This document shows, in pieces, positions 44,158 to 56,200 of a stretch of 64,000 nucleotides of DNA (position 1 is the first letter of the stretch; every line of letters starts with the position of its first letter). The stretch comes from Blasia pusilla (taxonomy: Eukaryota > Marchantiophyta > Marchantiopsida > Blasiales): NCBI GenBank assembly GCA_050084515.1, contig CM114274.1:10726001-10790000 (forward strand), written 5' to 3'. The notes beneath the pieces are model-generated. The model was not told the origin of the DNA. It worked only from the letters and a program-made list of their open reading frames with translations, and ran no database searches. The translations under genes were made by a program, and so were the position numbers.

Positions 44158-45815
44158 GGGAAAGAAAAAACCTGAAACACATTCAATGAGGAATCACAAA
44201 TCATCACCTCACAATGACCCAAGGGGATTACACCATATTTAACCCAGTGCTTGTAAGCAAGGAACATGCTCATTCAGTATAGGATACAATACAAGCTCCT
44301 AAACATTACTAAAGGGAGAATTGACTTCTGTAGAATGCCTTCCATAATTTAGAATGCCTTCCATATTTTCTGAGTGGCTTCTTTTTCCACTGACTTTATC
44401 TGATATTGACTACTAAGAATCCCATGTTAGAGGAAACAAGAGACAAATATTGATGTCTGCCACTCGCAATGTGAACCGCATCCACGAAAAAAATTCCAAG
44501 ACACCCGTATGTTCATGGCATCAAGAGATGCATTGGCGGGCTAAAATTCTAGACACTTCTTACTGTATTTGAAGAACCACTCAAGGAGTATAGGCACAAA
44601 CACAAGCATTACAAGGATTATATTTTCTTGACCTTTTGTTTGTGAGAGTAGGATCTAGAGACAGATCTGATCCAAACTTTTAAAACATGGAATTCCAAAA
44701 TGTGATTTTCTGGAGGCGGTTGTGGTGGTAGCATCGCCGTGGACCCACAATGCAAGGATATCATAGATCCGGCCAGCGTACATAAAATCATTGATTGGGG
44801 ACATTGCCTCTGGTTTGTGGGGTACACAGGACATGCAGTGTGCCTTCTCTGCTGTGAGCGTGAAGAATCCGCATCCCTTCAACATTGCATAAATCTAGCC
44901 TTTTTGGGGATTTTTCTCATGTAAGTAATGGAAACACTCTTTTCCTTCCTGAATCGGCTAAGAGTGAAAATAAGTTTGGGGCGTGCTTGTAGATATCATG
45001 GAAATTCAGCTCTATTTAGGGATATTTCTCAAGCAAGAAGTCAAAAGCAGATTCGAGGCGAGTGCTTCTCGAAAGAAAAGACATCCTCTCGATTCTCATC
45101 GAATGGATGCGAGATATCGACCATGGGTGGATTTGCTTACTTATATTTTGGAGAGGCCACCCAAGTGCTTATCACAGGAAACCTGAATGACTCGTCGAGT
45201 GTAACAGGATTTATATTGTTCAAAAGTGGGAAGTTCTCCCTTTCAATCAACCAAGCTGTGATAGTGCTTCTGGCCATGAGCGCCTTTACGACCTCTCCAG
45301 TATGTATCTAACCTCATCCCATGGCGTGTAGATTTCGTGGAACATGTGATTAGTTGAGTAGTTGGGCAGCAAGTTGAGGGTGCGAACTAGAGCTGCCCTT
45401 GGTTGGTAGTTGTGTGGTATCCATGAGGAGATGGATATTGATAAACACTCAGACAGCAAGTGGATGATGTAGCTCATTTCGGCACAGAATAGAAATATAG
45501 GTTGGAAGATTGGAATCAGGTGATGAGGGCACCTGTCAAGTCGAGTCCATTGTACTCAAATCTGACGTGCTTGCAACATCTCTCGTGTTCATGATATCAT
45601 AAAGAAATAATTCAATTTACTTAGATAAATTGCAAATAAGTATACTCCTTGTGAGAAACACTACAGGTAAAAGGTGAAGCGAGAAATTCTGATGATAGAA
45701 TGGAGATATGGGATCTTTGCTTCCGATCTAGTATGGAAGAGGCGGTTATTCACTGACTACACATAGCTTGGAAAAGCGAGAGCCGTTAGATCTTTCAGGA
45801 GATGGATGACAGCGG
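44158..45815. other. Intergenic DNA, no gene recognised
   Basis: Frames at 44655-44885 (minus) and 44928-45311 (plus) lack motifs and are broken. Promoter for the BED gene would be just above 44157 on the minus strand; no TATA box can be placed with confidence. Confidence 0.35.
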
Positions 45816-46958
45816 ATGTATCTTTAGAGTTAGTTTGTTTGTCGACATACATGCTTAGTTTTTGTGGATGCCTGGGTGTTCAGAGATGATAGATGATGTC
45901 AAGGATTGATTGGAATTTCATCCAGATCTAATGAGAAAAGGCGGCCAGGCTTTGGTGTCATACGAATACTGAAAATCTCAGGATTTTAGCGAATAGGGTG
46001 TACACCACCATTGGCGAATAGAGACTCCACAACACAAGGCAACTTCATATTTCTGCCAGATCTTGTGATCCTGAGGAAAACTTTGACTCTAGAACGTGCT
46101 AGTCATGAACTAGACGCATACGACTAGTCGGACCTCCATAGCTAGGTGACCCTTCCGATCGGTGACAATTTCTTTAGGTTCTTGAATCGACCAGCGGTTG
46201 CTCCTTTATGATCATGAGATCTGAACAGCGTGACCAGGATGACGCTTTGCGAGAATGCAATCTAACGTTGCATGAATTTCGCAGGTAATGTTGAGAAAAT
46301 TGAAGCCCCATCGGGTCTTGTACTTGTTCAGGAGGCATGTGGCCCAACGATCAAGTGTAGATTTCTAAGGTCGATACGTAGGTAAGACTCTAGCATCGAA
46401 ATCATACGTTGACCTCTGTCATATCTCGAGCCTGGTCTTAGACGCACGAATCGGTAACCGGGTCCACCATGGTACACCAGGAAATCCCTCTTTGCTCATC
46501 TCGGGAATCTGCATCATTCGAGCTTCAAATACAATTGGGGCATTTGTTAAACCTCACTTTTCTTCATCTCCGAGGCAATAATTCAGTTTTCACTCGGCAA
46601 GTCCAATGGTCTTGTCTTGATCCCCGGAGGCAATAGTCCATTGAGTCCTTTGGGCACTAGTGCCACGCTCCCCTTCCTTTAAAATTCGTTCCTTCTTTCT
46701 CCCCAAAGGATGCACACATCCGGATCTCCACAGGCTCGTGGTAAAGTCGAGAGCGTTAGAAGAGCCTCAGGCTCGGTTTATCCTACACTTTGCAAAGTGT
46801 CGAGGTTCCTTGAGATGTATCTTTAGAGTTAGTTTGTTCGTCGACATACATGCTTAGTTTTTGTGGATGCCTGGGTGTTCAGAGATGATAGATGAGGTTC
46901 AAGATTGATTGGAATTTCATCCAGAACTAATGAGAAAAGGCGGCCAGGCTTTGGTGTA
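45816..46958 (+). repeat. Direct repeat of about 145 bp, 998 bp apart
   Basis: Copies at 45816-45960 and 46814-46958 begin gatgtatctttagagttagt and end aggcggccaggctttggtgt, about 95% alike. The DNA between has no recognised gene. They could be ends of a small non-autonomous element or the result of a local duplication. Confidence 0.75.
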
Positions 46959-47257
46959 CGTTATTTTAGAACTGCTAGGGGACTTGATCCGAGGAGACTC
47001 CTCGACACATATTCCAGGTATTTCTATTCCCCCCATCGCTCGAAGGTGGGGAAGACTACAGCCATATGGATATGAGATTGCTTTACACGACTCAGAACAT
47101 TTGCTTCCATTCATTGACTCTGTCAGTGCGGTGTTGTACTCACCGCCAGTATCGCATTGGATTGGACACACGACCTGGAGATCTTGGCACTCGGAAAATT
47201 GTGTTGGGTGCTGGTTACAAAGTAAGTGCAATTATTTGCTCCCTATCAGACACACAC

Positions 47258-47259
<2 letters not shown>

Positions 47260-47347
<88 letters not shown>
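47260..47347 (+). repeat. (GA)n microsatellite, about 88 bp
   Basis: An uninterrupted AG/GA run after a short CA run (cacacacata). Confidence 0.97.
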
Positions 47348-47352
<5 letters not shown>

Positions 47353-49509
47353 ATAAAGTCACGGCGCTTCCATAAAAGTGAAAGGCCCCAACCGAAGAGC
47401 ACTCGTATTAGTGCATTAACGTGCAATCAAGGGATGATTACGGCAAGTGCGTTCTCAACACAAAAAAAGGAAAATCTCACCAATGGAGACGCGATTCACT
47501 TCCGCCCAAGGTAGCGGCTAAGATCGGGTCAGCCGAGTCTCTACAGTTTCGGTATTTTTGTGGCTACTATGATGATGATCCGCCAGATTGCATTCTGGCA
47601 GATTTGACAAAATACAAACCCCATGAGCCTCAATTCTTTCACATTCTTAACATGGAACGCCCACGGTAAAAGTGCCCTCGAGGGGCAGTAAATACAAAAA
47701 AGGAAAAACTTACTACGGAGAGAGGAGAGGGAGGCAAATTCGTGGATACCTCGCAACGTCGACGCGAATGAAAAAACCTCCAGTTCCGACAAATCCGCTT
47801 GGCTCCTTTCCGGCTCCTTTCCTTCTTCTTTCCTTCAACTGTTTCTCCTGGTCGACTTGGGCTTACTCGGGGCTCCTCACAAACATTCCATTTGCAGATT
47901 CCCCATGACGATTAGCATTTGGGACAGCAAGCAACAATCAACCCGCTTTCAGATCCGCTTGTTGACGGAGAGCCCTTCTGACAGAAATGAAAAGTAACGC
48001 CGCAATGCAACCGAAACCTAGAAACAATTCTATCCCCTTGTCTTCGTCTCCAACTCCGGAAGTGTGAGTAGAGTGCAATGCCCAAAGGAAGGTATTCTGA
48101 CATGGAAGGCATTCAAACAAGGCCCGGACCTTCATGCGCCTCACTTCTTGGTCCAAGGAAAATGGAGGGGCAGGAGCCCTAACGGGGGGGGTCATTCAAA
48201 GAGTGTGGGTCATTTCCATCGTTGGATCTCTTGGGTTAAGAATCTGTACCGTTGATTCTAGACCTCCTACCATTGGTCAATTCTAAATGCGGTGGATGGA
48301 CTCCTTAAGTTGGGAGAAATATGATTGGCAACTACACGGATCGATTCAAGGAGGCCGGCCGTCCAAGGGGTTTTATTTCCCTACATTTGGTGGATCAATT
48401 CAGTTGTTCTCCGCCGTTTTCACAAGCGTTCATGCAACCTCCGGGTAATGTCATAATGGATGAAATGGGACGATTTAGATTGGGATGAGATGGGTCCGAC
48501 CTGGGTATCGGATATCCGACCCACGGGGCGGACATTTAGTCATCGGCCGGAGGGTTTCCTCCGGCAGACCGCTCGTGTTAGAACTCACGGGTCGGTGGTG
48601 GGGTTGCGGGTGGGTAGGGGGGTTAGGACGGGTCCCGGAGCTCCCGGAGACCAGAGCCATAAAGGCTCTGATCTCTCGGAATATCGAGAGCCGTCCTACA
48701 GCATCGTTAATTAATTAATTCCATAACGTACACGGAAACCGAAGACCCATCATCCAAAACAAACGTGACTACAGTAGACTACTCGAAGTAATGATGGATT
48801 ACCACAACAAACGGACGGACGAACGGACGGAGCTCTGGATCCGTTCACTCTTTTTTCTTTCTTTCTCTCTATCATCGTCGACCTTGCCGCCGAACCACGG
48901 CGCGACAGCGCGCAATGGACTCCCGAGCGAAAGAGTGAATGAATGACGAACGACGCCGTGAACATGTTGGTGACCGGCTACCGGAGCTCCTATTATTCCC
49001 GGGCCTTGCCACCGCGGACATGGATGGGATCACGGGTCCCCGTCGCTACTTCATTTTCCCCCTCCCACCTACCCGCGTGTCGCGGTGCCGACGGACAAGC
49101 ACATTAAATGCGATCGTTTTTTTTCTTCCTCCCGATGGAGTGGCATGTCTTTCGTTCGTCCGTGTTAACCATACGGTACGGTTCGAGCCCGGGTCCCTGT
49201 ACGCGTGTCACGCAGCGCTAAGGCGTTCGCTTGTTCGTTCGGTCCAGTCAGCAGGCAATACGCCGCCAGCGTTGATGCGGGAGCGTGGCAAGCGAACTGT
49301 CAACTCCGACTCCTCGTGAGACGAATCGGGCTGAACTGGATTGCACTTTAATACTGGACAGTTGGGCGGCAATGGCCAAGAATTAAGTTCATCAAACTCT
49401 CGCTGGAACTCACTGATGCGGTAGGGAGTTGTAGGCTTTCGGTCTGCGAGCTCCGAGAGAGAGCGAGAGATAGTTGGAGAATAGGGGAAGAAGAAGAAAG
49501 CCGATTGCG
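47348..49509. other. Intergenic, increasingly CpG-rich toward the 49.5-kb gene
   Basis: No clear gene. 48480-48690 and 48830-49330 are GC- and CpG-rich, as in an unmethylated promoter region of the secreted-protein gene. A tetranucleotide TTAATTAATTAATT lies at about 48706-48720, and a palindrome-like ctctcggaatatcgagag at 48673-48690. Confidence 0.4.
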
Positions 49510-50376
49510 ATGGGGATCCCGGGAAGGAGGAAGGGGTTGATTTTGCTGGTGATTCTTGGGTTGGCCGTATGGATGCCGCAATGTTGCTGTGAAGATGGTG
49601 CGGGGCTTTTGCAAGGCAGGTATGGGAAGAGGCAGAGGACGGTGGAGAAGAAGGTCATAAACGTGGGGAAATTCAGGAACTGGAGGCCTCGTAGAGGTGT
49701 CAAGATTCCTGGTCGCTTCGTGCGGGAGGTTGAGACTGCTGATGACGAGGCGGAGCTGATCGTATCTCCGCCTCATGTGTTCCAGAAGCGCACATCGGCG
49801 AGAGATCACCGCGCATTCAGAATGCCAACAAGAATTTTGCGTTCTGTCGCGGACGAAGGTCCGAAAGTGGCGAAGGCTTGGCCCTCGGAGTTCTCTATCA
49901 GCTTCAAGACAAAAGCGGGAGCGACGAAAGGGGTGTTAGCATATGACTGGATCAACCAAAGCCTGGTCGTTCACCATGACGCCAAATCGACATTCTGTCT
50001 GGCTCAGGGGACGAGCGAGGCTTGTCAAATGCTGGAGAACTCCCATGGAACCTATTTGTACATTCCTTCGCAGAGCAGGTGCCGCATGATTTCGGACGCC
50101 AGTTCTCTGACTCCGGAATGGACCGTGAAATCGCTATTCCTTCGCACGGAGCACGTTCCCGGAGTGGGGATGTGCAGGATCTACGAGTATCCGCCGACAG
50201 GTTACGAATGGGCCGAGACAGTTGTGGGTGGTTTCCCCTGTATGCTCGCGTTCCCAGACCCTGCCATGGCTTACGTTTTCGATCCGAGTACTTACATAGT
50301 GGGAACACCAGAGGAGAAATACTTCGACTTTCCTGATTACTGCTTCACCCCCATTGGAGCAGCAGAGATTCAGTGA
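49510..50376 (+). CDS. Secreted protein, about 288 residues, possibly of the plant At4g14100-like family
   Basis: The frame is open from 49474, but the ATG at 49510 (gcgATGG) starts a clean signal peptide: basic GRRKG, then a hydrophobic core LILLVILGLAVW, and a Cys-rich end (CCCEDG). A basic spacer (GKRQRTVEKK, NWRPRRGVK) follows. The folded part (about residues 110-285) has WPSEFSISFK, LAYDWINQSLVVHH, CQMLENSHGTYLYIP, CRMISD, GGFPCMLAFPDP and YCFTPIGA. Pairs of Cys suggest disulphides. The WP-F, YDW-N and final YCF pattern recalls a small plant family annotated as glycosyl transferase-like (At4g14100 type), which I remember only in outline. It is single-exon with a good codon pattern and no frame breaks, so it is probably a live gene. 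Exact function unknown. Confidence 0.7.
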   Translation: MGIPGRRKGLILLVILGLAVWMPQCCCEDGAGLLQGRYGKRQRTVEKKVINVGKFRNWRPRRGVKIPGRFVREVETADDEAELIVSPPHVFQKRTSARDHRAFRMPTRILRSVADEGPKVAKAWPSEFSISFKTKAGATKGVLAYDWINQSLVVHHDAKSTFCLAQGTSEACQMLENSHGTYLYIPSQSRCRMISDASSLTPEWTVKSLFLRTEHVPGVGMCRIYEYPPTGYEWAETVVGGFPCMLAFPDPAMAYVFDPSTYIVGTPEEKYFDFPDYCFTPIGAAEIQ

Positions 50377-52680
50377 CCGAGTTCGAATCATGGAGCACGA
50401 TGAACTGCCAATTCTGCAACGAGCGAATGCGCCCCACTCTGTTCTTCGACACGCGTTTGGTCTAATGTTGTGGGAATCGAAGAAAAGAGCCGGTGTAATA
50501 CCCCCCCCTACTCTGAATTTCTTTCAAGCTGGCAGACAGGTCTGTCCCTGTATTATTGTAGGCACTTTTGATAACATTATCTTAGAATCTACTTTTAGCA
50601 ATTTGGCACCGTGTCTTTTTCTGTGAAAGGTTGACAGAGTTACCCGATATGGCACACGCTCTGGTTGCTTTAAGCCATCTGTCATTTTGCGATTGTATTT
50701 TGATCGTCATCAAACTCGACCTTAGCGGACCCGGCCTCACCCATAAATTTGAGTAAATGCATTCAGATCGTTAAGGAAGAATGGTCAATGTCGAGAAGGT
50801 TTTCTCCTATGGAGTTTTGATGTTACAGACACTGGAAGTCCTCCAGAGAGTTGTCCTGTACCATGTGCTTTTGGCCGTTACTTGTGAGCCGCCGAAGAGT
50901 GTACAGATTTCCAGCGTATTCCTTGCTCCGGATTACTGCAAATTCTTTCTGGTTTCGTGTACTCGTAGGTCGTCACGACCTACGAGATCATGATATATGT
51001 TGTCCACGAATGTTCCCCCAGGAAGCTCAGACCGTGTACTCTAAACTCGCATCGGAAAGACTTCATCAAATTCTACGGGGATTTCATCAAATCCTATGAC
51101 GTCTAGTAATGGAGACTCCGCCTCTCCTTGTGGCCACAACCCGGGGACACTTGATCTTCCTGTGTAATTCACGTCTTCCGAATCCTAATTCCCGGTATAG
51201 GTATGAGTGGATCTCGAAATCATCCTCGTTAGCGACGACGGCCTTCAGCTCGACCGTCGGCTGGTTCACAACTGCTTACAGTTTGTGGCTGGTGGTAGCA
51301 GTTGGGCATGATTACTAGGGGCCTACGAAAGGTACAGGTCTTTGGAGCTTTTGTCACCACTGGTACTAGTGTATTGGACAGTGTAGACTTGCTATTGCAA
51401 AAGCGTACTGCTTGAAGATAGGTTACTGACGCGAAGAAATGGCAGAAAAATCCGTCGGGGCATTTGGTCCGTATGAACACACACTACACTGCATCTATAC
51501 TTCGAGTATCGAGGCGTGGGACAAGCGCAACGGTATTGAACTTCTAGGAAAACCTCATAATCCGAACGGTATAATTGTGGAAAGTTCAAATTATCTCGAA
51601 AGACCTCCAAACTCGTCAAAAAGTCAGTATTCTCCTACTTTTCGCCATCCCGCCACAGGTTGTATGTGTACCCCATAGTCAAGTGCCCATGAGGTCCCAA
51701 ACGCGGTTTTTATCTAAGACTTACAGGTAATCAGAAGGCGTTCCGCCCGATGCAATCCTAAGATGCTTCGCTTCAGTGCAACTCTCTTCCTTCATACCGC
51801 ACCATCCGGTCCCATTTTTGACGTTCTGCAGGATTATGTGCATTTCGGACGATCCCACCAACCGTCCATATGATTTGGTAAGAAAAGATGCTGCCAGCGC
51901 CTCTGGCCAGAGGATTCTACAGTCTAGACATATCACTCTCAACGTTGGGTTCACATTGCGCTCACCAACCAGACAACCATCCTGCGACCTTCAGTGCACG
52001 TGGAGCTGTTCTGTTCGGGACAGAGTGATCAATTGCTGACTTAGAAAATCTGAATTAGCCAGGTTATGGGATGGTTTTAGATGGCGCAGGGCAGGTGAGG
52101 CAATCTGATTGTGGATTCAGACTTCAACAGCCAACACACTTCCCCAGACCACAACGTTCTTCAAGATCATGAAGACGGTGCCAAAACCCAGAGACCCGAG
52201 TTCAAATAACCCGGATCTTCACTTGATTATCAGCCAGTCTTGGAAACTCTGGGCAGGTCTCACAAGCAGCACACACAGTGTCGAACTGCACCATATCTCT
52301 AGCGCAATCGCGCTTTCCCATGGCGCTTCATTAAGGCACAGCCAGCGTTCGATTCCATCAGATCGGCGGAATACCCGAAACTGTTTGAACCACATTTAGC
52401 CCCAGCACCTGAAAGGTGACCTCCGTTTGCACAGACTGATGATATGACATCCTTGAAAACGTGGAAGATATCACGTCCGAGTATCGTGGGCTTCGTCCAC
52501 ATCTCATACTCTCCCCACATGCACACTATGCAGATTGATGGTCAATTCAGCTGGACGGAAGAACTCAGCCTCATGCCACTTTCCTGTCTATTAGGTTTAA
52601 CCGTTGAGAGTTCGGTTCCATGGCGGCATTTCTTGGGTCCGTTCTCAGCTATCTGATGCTGAAAAGCATTGGCCACCATT
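50377..52680. other. 3' flank and intergenic DNA
   Basis: No recognised gene; all frames are short and motif-free. A perfect palindrome at 50962-50986 is listed separately. The first few hundred bases probably contain the 3' UTR of the preceding gene. Confidence 0.4.
50962..50986. repeat. Perfect 12-bp palindrome with a one-base centre
   Basis: CTCGTAGGTCGT, C, ACGACCTACGAG. A hairpin with almost no loop, so more likely a footprint of two joined inverted ends than an RNA stem. Confidence 0.85.
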
Positions 52681-52689
52681 TCATTCAAC

Positions 52690-53275
52690 CCTCCCGCCTA
52701 TCGATCCTTCGGTGAATCCAACCCGGGGTCTGGGCAGGGCTGGTCGAGCGAGAGCGGGAAGAGCAAACCACGACGCTGCGAGGGCGAGGGCCACGAGGCG
52801 ATCGAGCTGCGGCGAGGGCGCCGAGGCCCGAGGGAGAGTGAGAGCGAGCGCTAGGACGAAGCAATCGAACTGCAGCAACGAGGGCGACGAGGGAGAGCGA
52901 CGGAAGTGAGAGGCCTCGGAGGGGCTGGCGAGGATCGGGTGGAGTATCGATCGATACGAGCGAGGGCAGAGGGCGGTTCATCTGATGGCGAGGGCGAGGG
53001 CGTCGACGAAGGTAGCGAGGGAGGGTGAGGGTGGTGGCCATCGAGATGCAGCGACGGCATCTCGGGGAGCAATCGAGCTGCGAGCGCAAGTCCCAGGGCG
53101 GAGCGCGAGCAAGGCAGCGGGGGCGATCGAGGGCAAGGAGAGGCCTGCCTGCAGCGATAGCGGAGGGGGAGGGGCGAGGGCGAGGGGTGCAGAGCGCGAG
53201 GGCAAGGAGCGAAGTGGGGGCGCGAGAAGAGGGTACAGCAGGGACGGCAACATTCAGCGAGAATTTACTTACTAG
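52690..53275 (+). repeat. Purine-rich, G-rich low-complexity tract
   Basis: The plus strand is dominated by GAGGGCGAGGGC-like words with few pyrimidine runs. It contains many G-triplets that could form quadruplexes. Long frames on both strands here (up to 210 residues) are Arg/Ala/Gly or Ser/Pro/Leu biased and carry no family motif. Confidence 0.65.
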
Positions 53276-56200
53276 GAAGGGGAATGTGAGTGCGGGTGAG
53301 GAGATCGACACTTGCAAGGAAAGGTTTAGTAGGGTTCTTTGTAGATGTTGGTTCTAGAACTCATCTCGATAACAATAAAGCTGATGTTATTGCTTATACC
53401 ATGCTTGAATGATGCTTCCATAACTCTTACTCCTTCATGCGAGTTTTGATGGTAAGGATTCGATGATTTGGAGTTGAGAAAACTCTCTCTTGCTTGATTC
53501 CTTGACACTTAAATGTATAGCTTGGCCGCTATTGCATTTAAATTCCTCTCTCCATTGTTTCCTACACACTTAAATAGCTCATACGCTCATGCACTAAAGC
53601 ATCACTGTCCTTTGGTTTGTTTGCACTCTGAACATTATTATATTATTGAGTGGCGGATCTGAAATATGACTCTCATTTGTTGCATGGAACTTTCTTTCAA
53701 TCGAATGCATAAGTTGCGAATCCAACATTGAATCTTGTCATTAATATAAATGAAGCTTTGGAGAATAGTAACCCCATCAAAAAGTTTGGGTGCTCGGATT
53801 GATTCCACTCTCACTAATTTCCTTTTCCTCCTTGAATCTACTCTCGCCACAACTCATCAAGAGAGAAGAAAATTGGAGATTAGGTTTGATCATCTTCCAA
53901 TCATGAGTACGAAGGGTTAATGTCATACATACCCAAGGTGAGAGTGTGAAGGTTGAATTACAAATTTCTTCTTACTCTAACAAAATCAACAAGCATGCAC
54001 TCAATTTCCAATTAATCGTACTAGCTCTGCACTCCTAAAATCAAGAAGCCAATGTTTTAAATTGCACAAAAACGTCCTTCCCCATCAGCCAACATCAATC
54101 TCACTAGCTCTGCTCTCCTAAAATCAAGAAGCCAATGTTTTAAATTGCACAAAAACGTCCTTCCCCATCTGCCAACATCAATCTCACTGCCCCAACACCT
54201 TGATGGATCTAGACCAGGAGGCTTTAATTTTCAACCTATTGGTACTTGTGACTTGTCGCTCGTGGATCCTCTACATGTGAGCTTCTACCAAGGCTCCCAT
54301 TCCCTACAAAGCTAGACTTTTGACATCCATCTTCTCTTGATCGAGTGTCATTAATTTGGGAGATAAATGATATGTCCTATCCTCCAAAATACTGAAGAAT
54401 TAATTCTCATTTTTGTCGATGGAAAAAATCGTACATCTTGATCTTTATTTCCACATTAGAAATGGAACACCTAGACACTTGCCACTAAGATTTTTGCTCT
54501 AAGTTTGAGGAATTCTCCCAATTGAGAATATGAGAGTTGGCTTCTCCAAGAATTCATTCTTCATCTACAATAAACTGGGTCAAATATTCCCCAAGCGGAC
54601 TATAAGCTTGACTATGACTCAATCTACTCATGACTTGATGTTCAAGATGACAATGTTATGAGTAAGGAGCAAGTTAATGGATGTTCCTTTTTTACATAAA
54701 TATCTTTTGAGGACATCAACCTCGATAAGGTCTTTCTCAGCATTAGCATAGAGACACTCATATTCTACAATAGAAGGTTATATTACACATTTTTTTTGGT
54801 TAAAATTTTGTAGCATCCAATTTAAATTCCTAGTTGTTGGGATTTTTTTTTATGGGAAACTTTCTTAACTTTTGGTCATATTTGTATTTTTAAGTATGTT
54901 GTGATGTTACAATAAGATATCATCATGATTGGTGATTCACTTACGTTGATAGTACTCTCGGCTCTTGAAAAATCATAAGGGAAAATATTTTTTTCAAATG
55001 GATTTTCCATATTCCTATCCTCCATCTTATAGAGCAAGAACTATGGGAGCATGGGGAGAGTTCATATCTTCCTCCAAGCTATACCCCTATGTGTATTTAT
55101 TAAGAATATAGATTAGAAATAGTATGAGTTTTGGGGTTATATTCCACCTTCTATTTTAGTCTAAAAACAACAAGCATGTTAAAATTTTTGCTTTGTACTT
55201 CATGATGATTATTATTATTGGTAGTAGTAGAAGTAGTAGTAAGGTGCCCCTAAGAGTGACAATGGGATACATGCTAGGATGCACGGTCCGTTTTAATTAT
55301 TTAGAGCCAGATTTAAACTCTAAAATGTGTCATTAATTTCAGAAAGTGTTTTTAGGATGGGTGTGGGAGCCATGTTAAACATCCAAAAACTTAATCCTCC
55401 TATTTGTATATAGATTATTATTAGAGGATGGGGTTTGAAGTTTTCAAATACTTTTCTATTGGACGTTGGTTACTCTCAAGTGTAAGAGAAACTTGAGCAT
55501 GAAATAAAAGTGGAATACATAGAGTGAGCTCACAAACATTCTTCCCATATTTTCTTGAGAAAATTAAAATTTTGAAATAAATTCATTAAAAAATCCTTGA
55601 GAAGTTAATAGTTCAAAAACATTAATAGAAGGTGGGAAAATGCTTCATAAAATTAATTTCCTTGACTTATTTTCCTTGTTATTATATTGCAAACTCCATT
55701 CTTATATACAACATACTTCCAAAGACAAATTGGAAAACATGAAAAAAAAAGTCGATTGGGGGTTGGCTTGGAAGGGATTATAAAGTGATTTGAAGAAATG
55801 CACATTGTTATTTTCACTAGCAAAATGTTAAAGCGTCTCCTAATGCCATATCTTCTGGGCTTCGTAGAGACTTTTTGAAGAATAATTGAGTTTTCAATAA
55901 GAGATGGAAAGAGAGAGAAGGGATAAATTCACATGAAAGATTGACTTCCAAAAATTTATTTATATTTGATAATTTAATTCTCGATAGGGAAGGAGAACTT
56001 GAGAAGAGACAAAAAATTCAAGATATGCATAAAATTTTCAACAAGAAAGGATTCTATTATGATGTTTATTTAGGTTTCATTTTTTTCATGGAGAGAGTAA
56101 AAGGGAAATTGGAAAATTTTCAACATCGAGATAGCTTCATGAGGAACATTTATAAATGTGTCAAGCTTATGTAAGAGGATAGGGGAGGAGATAAGCCCAG

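Noticed and set aside
46909-47514. A 201-codon frame through the GA microsatellite
   Set aside because: The centre is Arg-Glu repeat from GA dinucleotides, and the flanks lack any motif or good codon pattern.
49180-49260. tRNA-like words (GGTTCGAGCC, and GCGCTAAGGCG) suggesting a tRNA or SINE
   Set aside because: The B-box-like word precedes the A-box-like word in the plus direction, no acceptor stem pairs, and no complete cloverleaf fits on either strand.
52685-53317. A 210-codon minus-strand frame in the purine-rich tract
   Set aside because: Composition bias removes stop codons in several frames at once; there is no family motif or start context.
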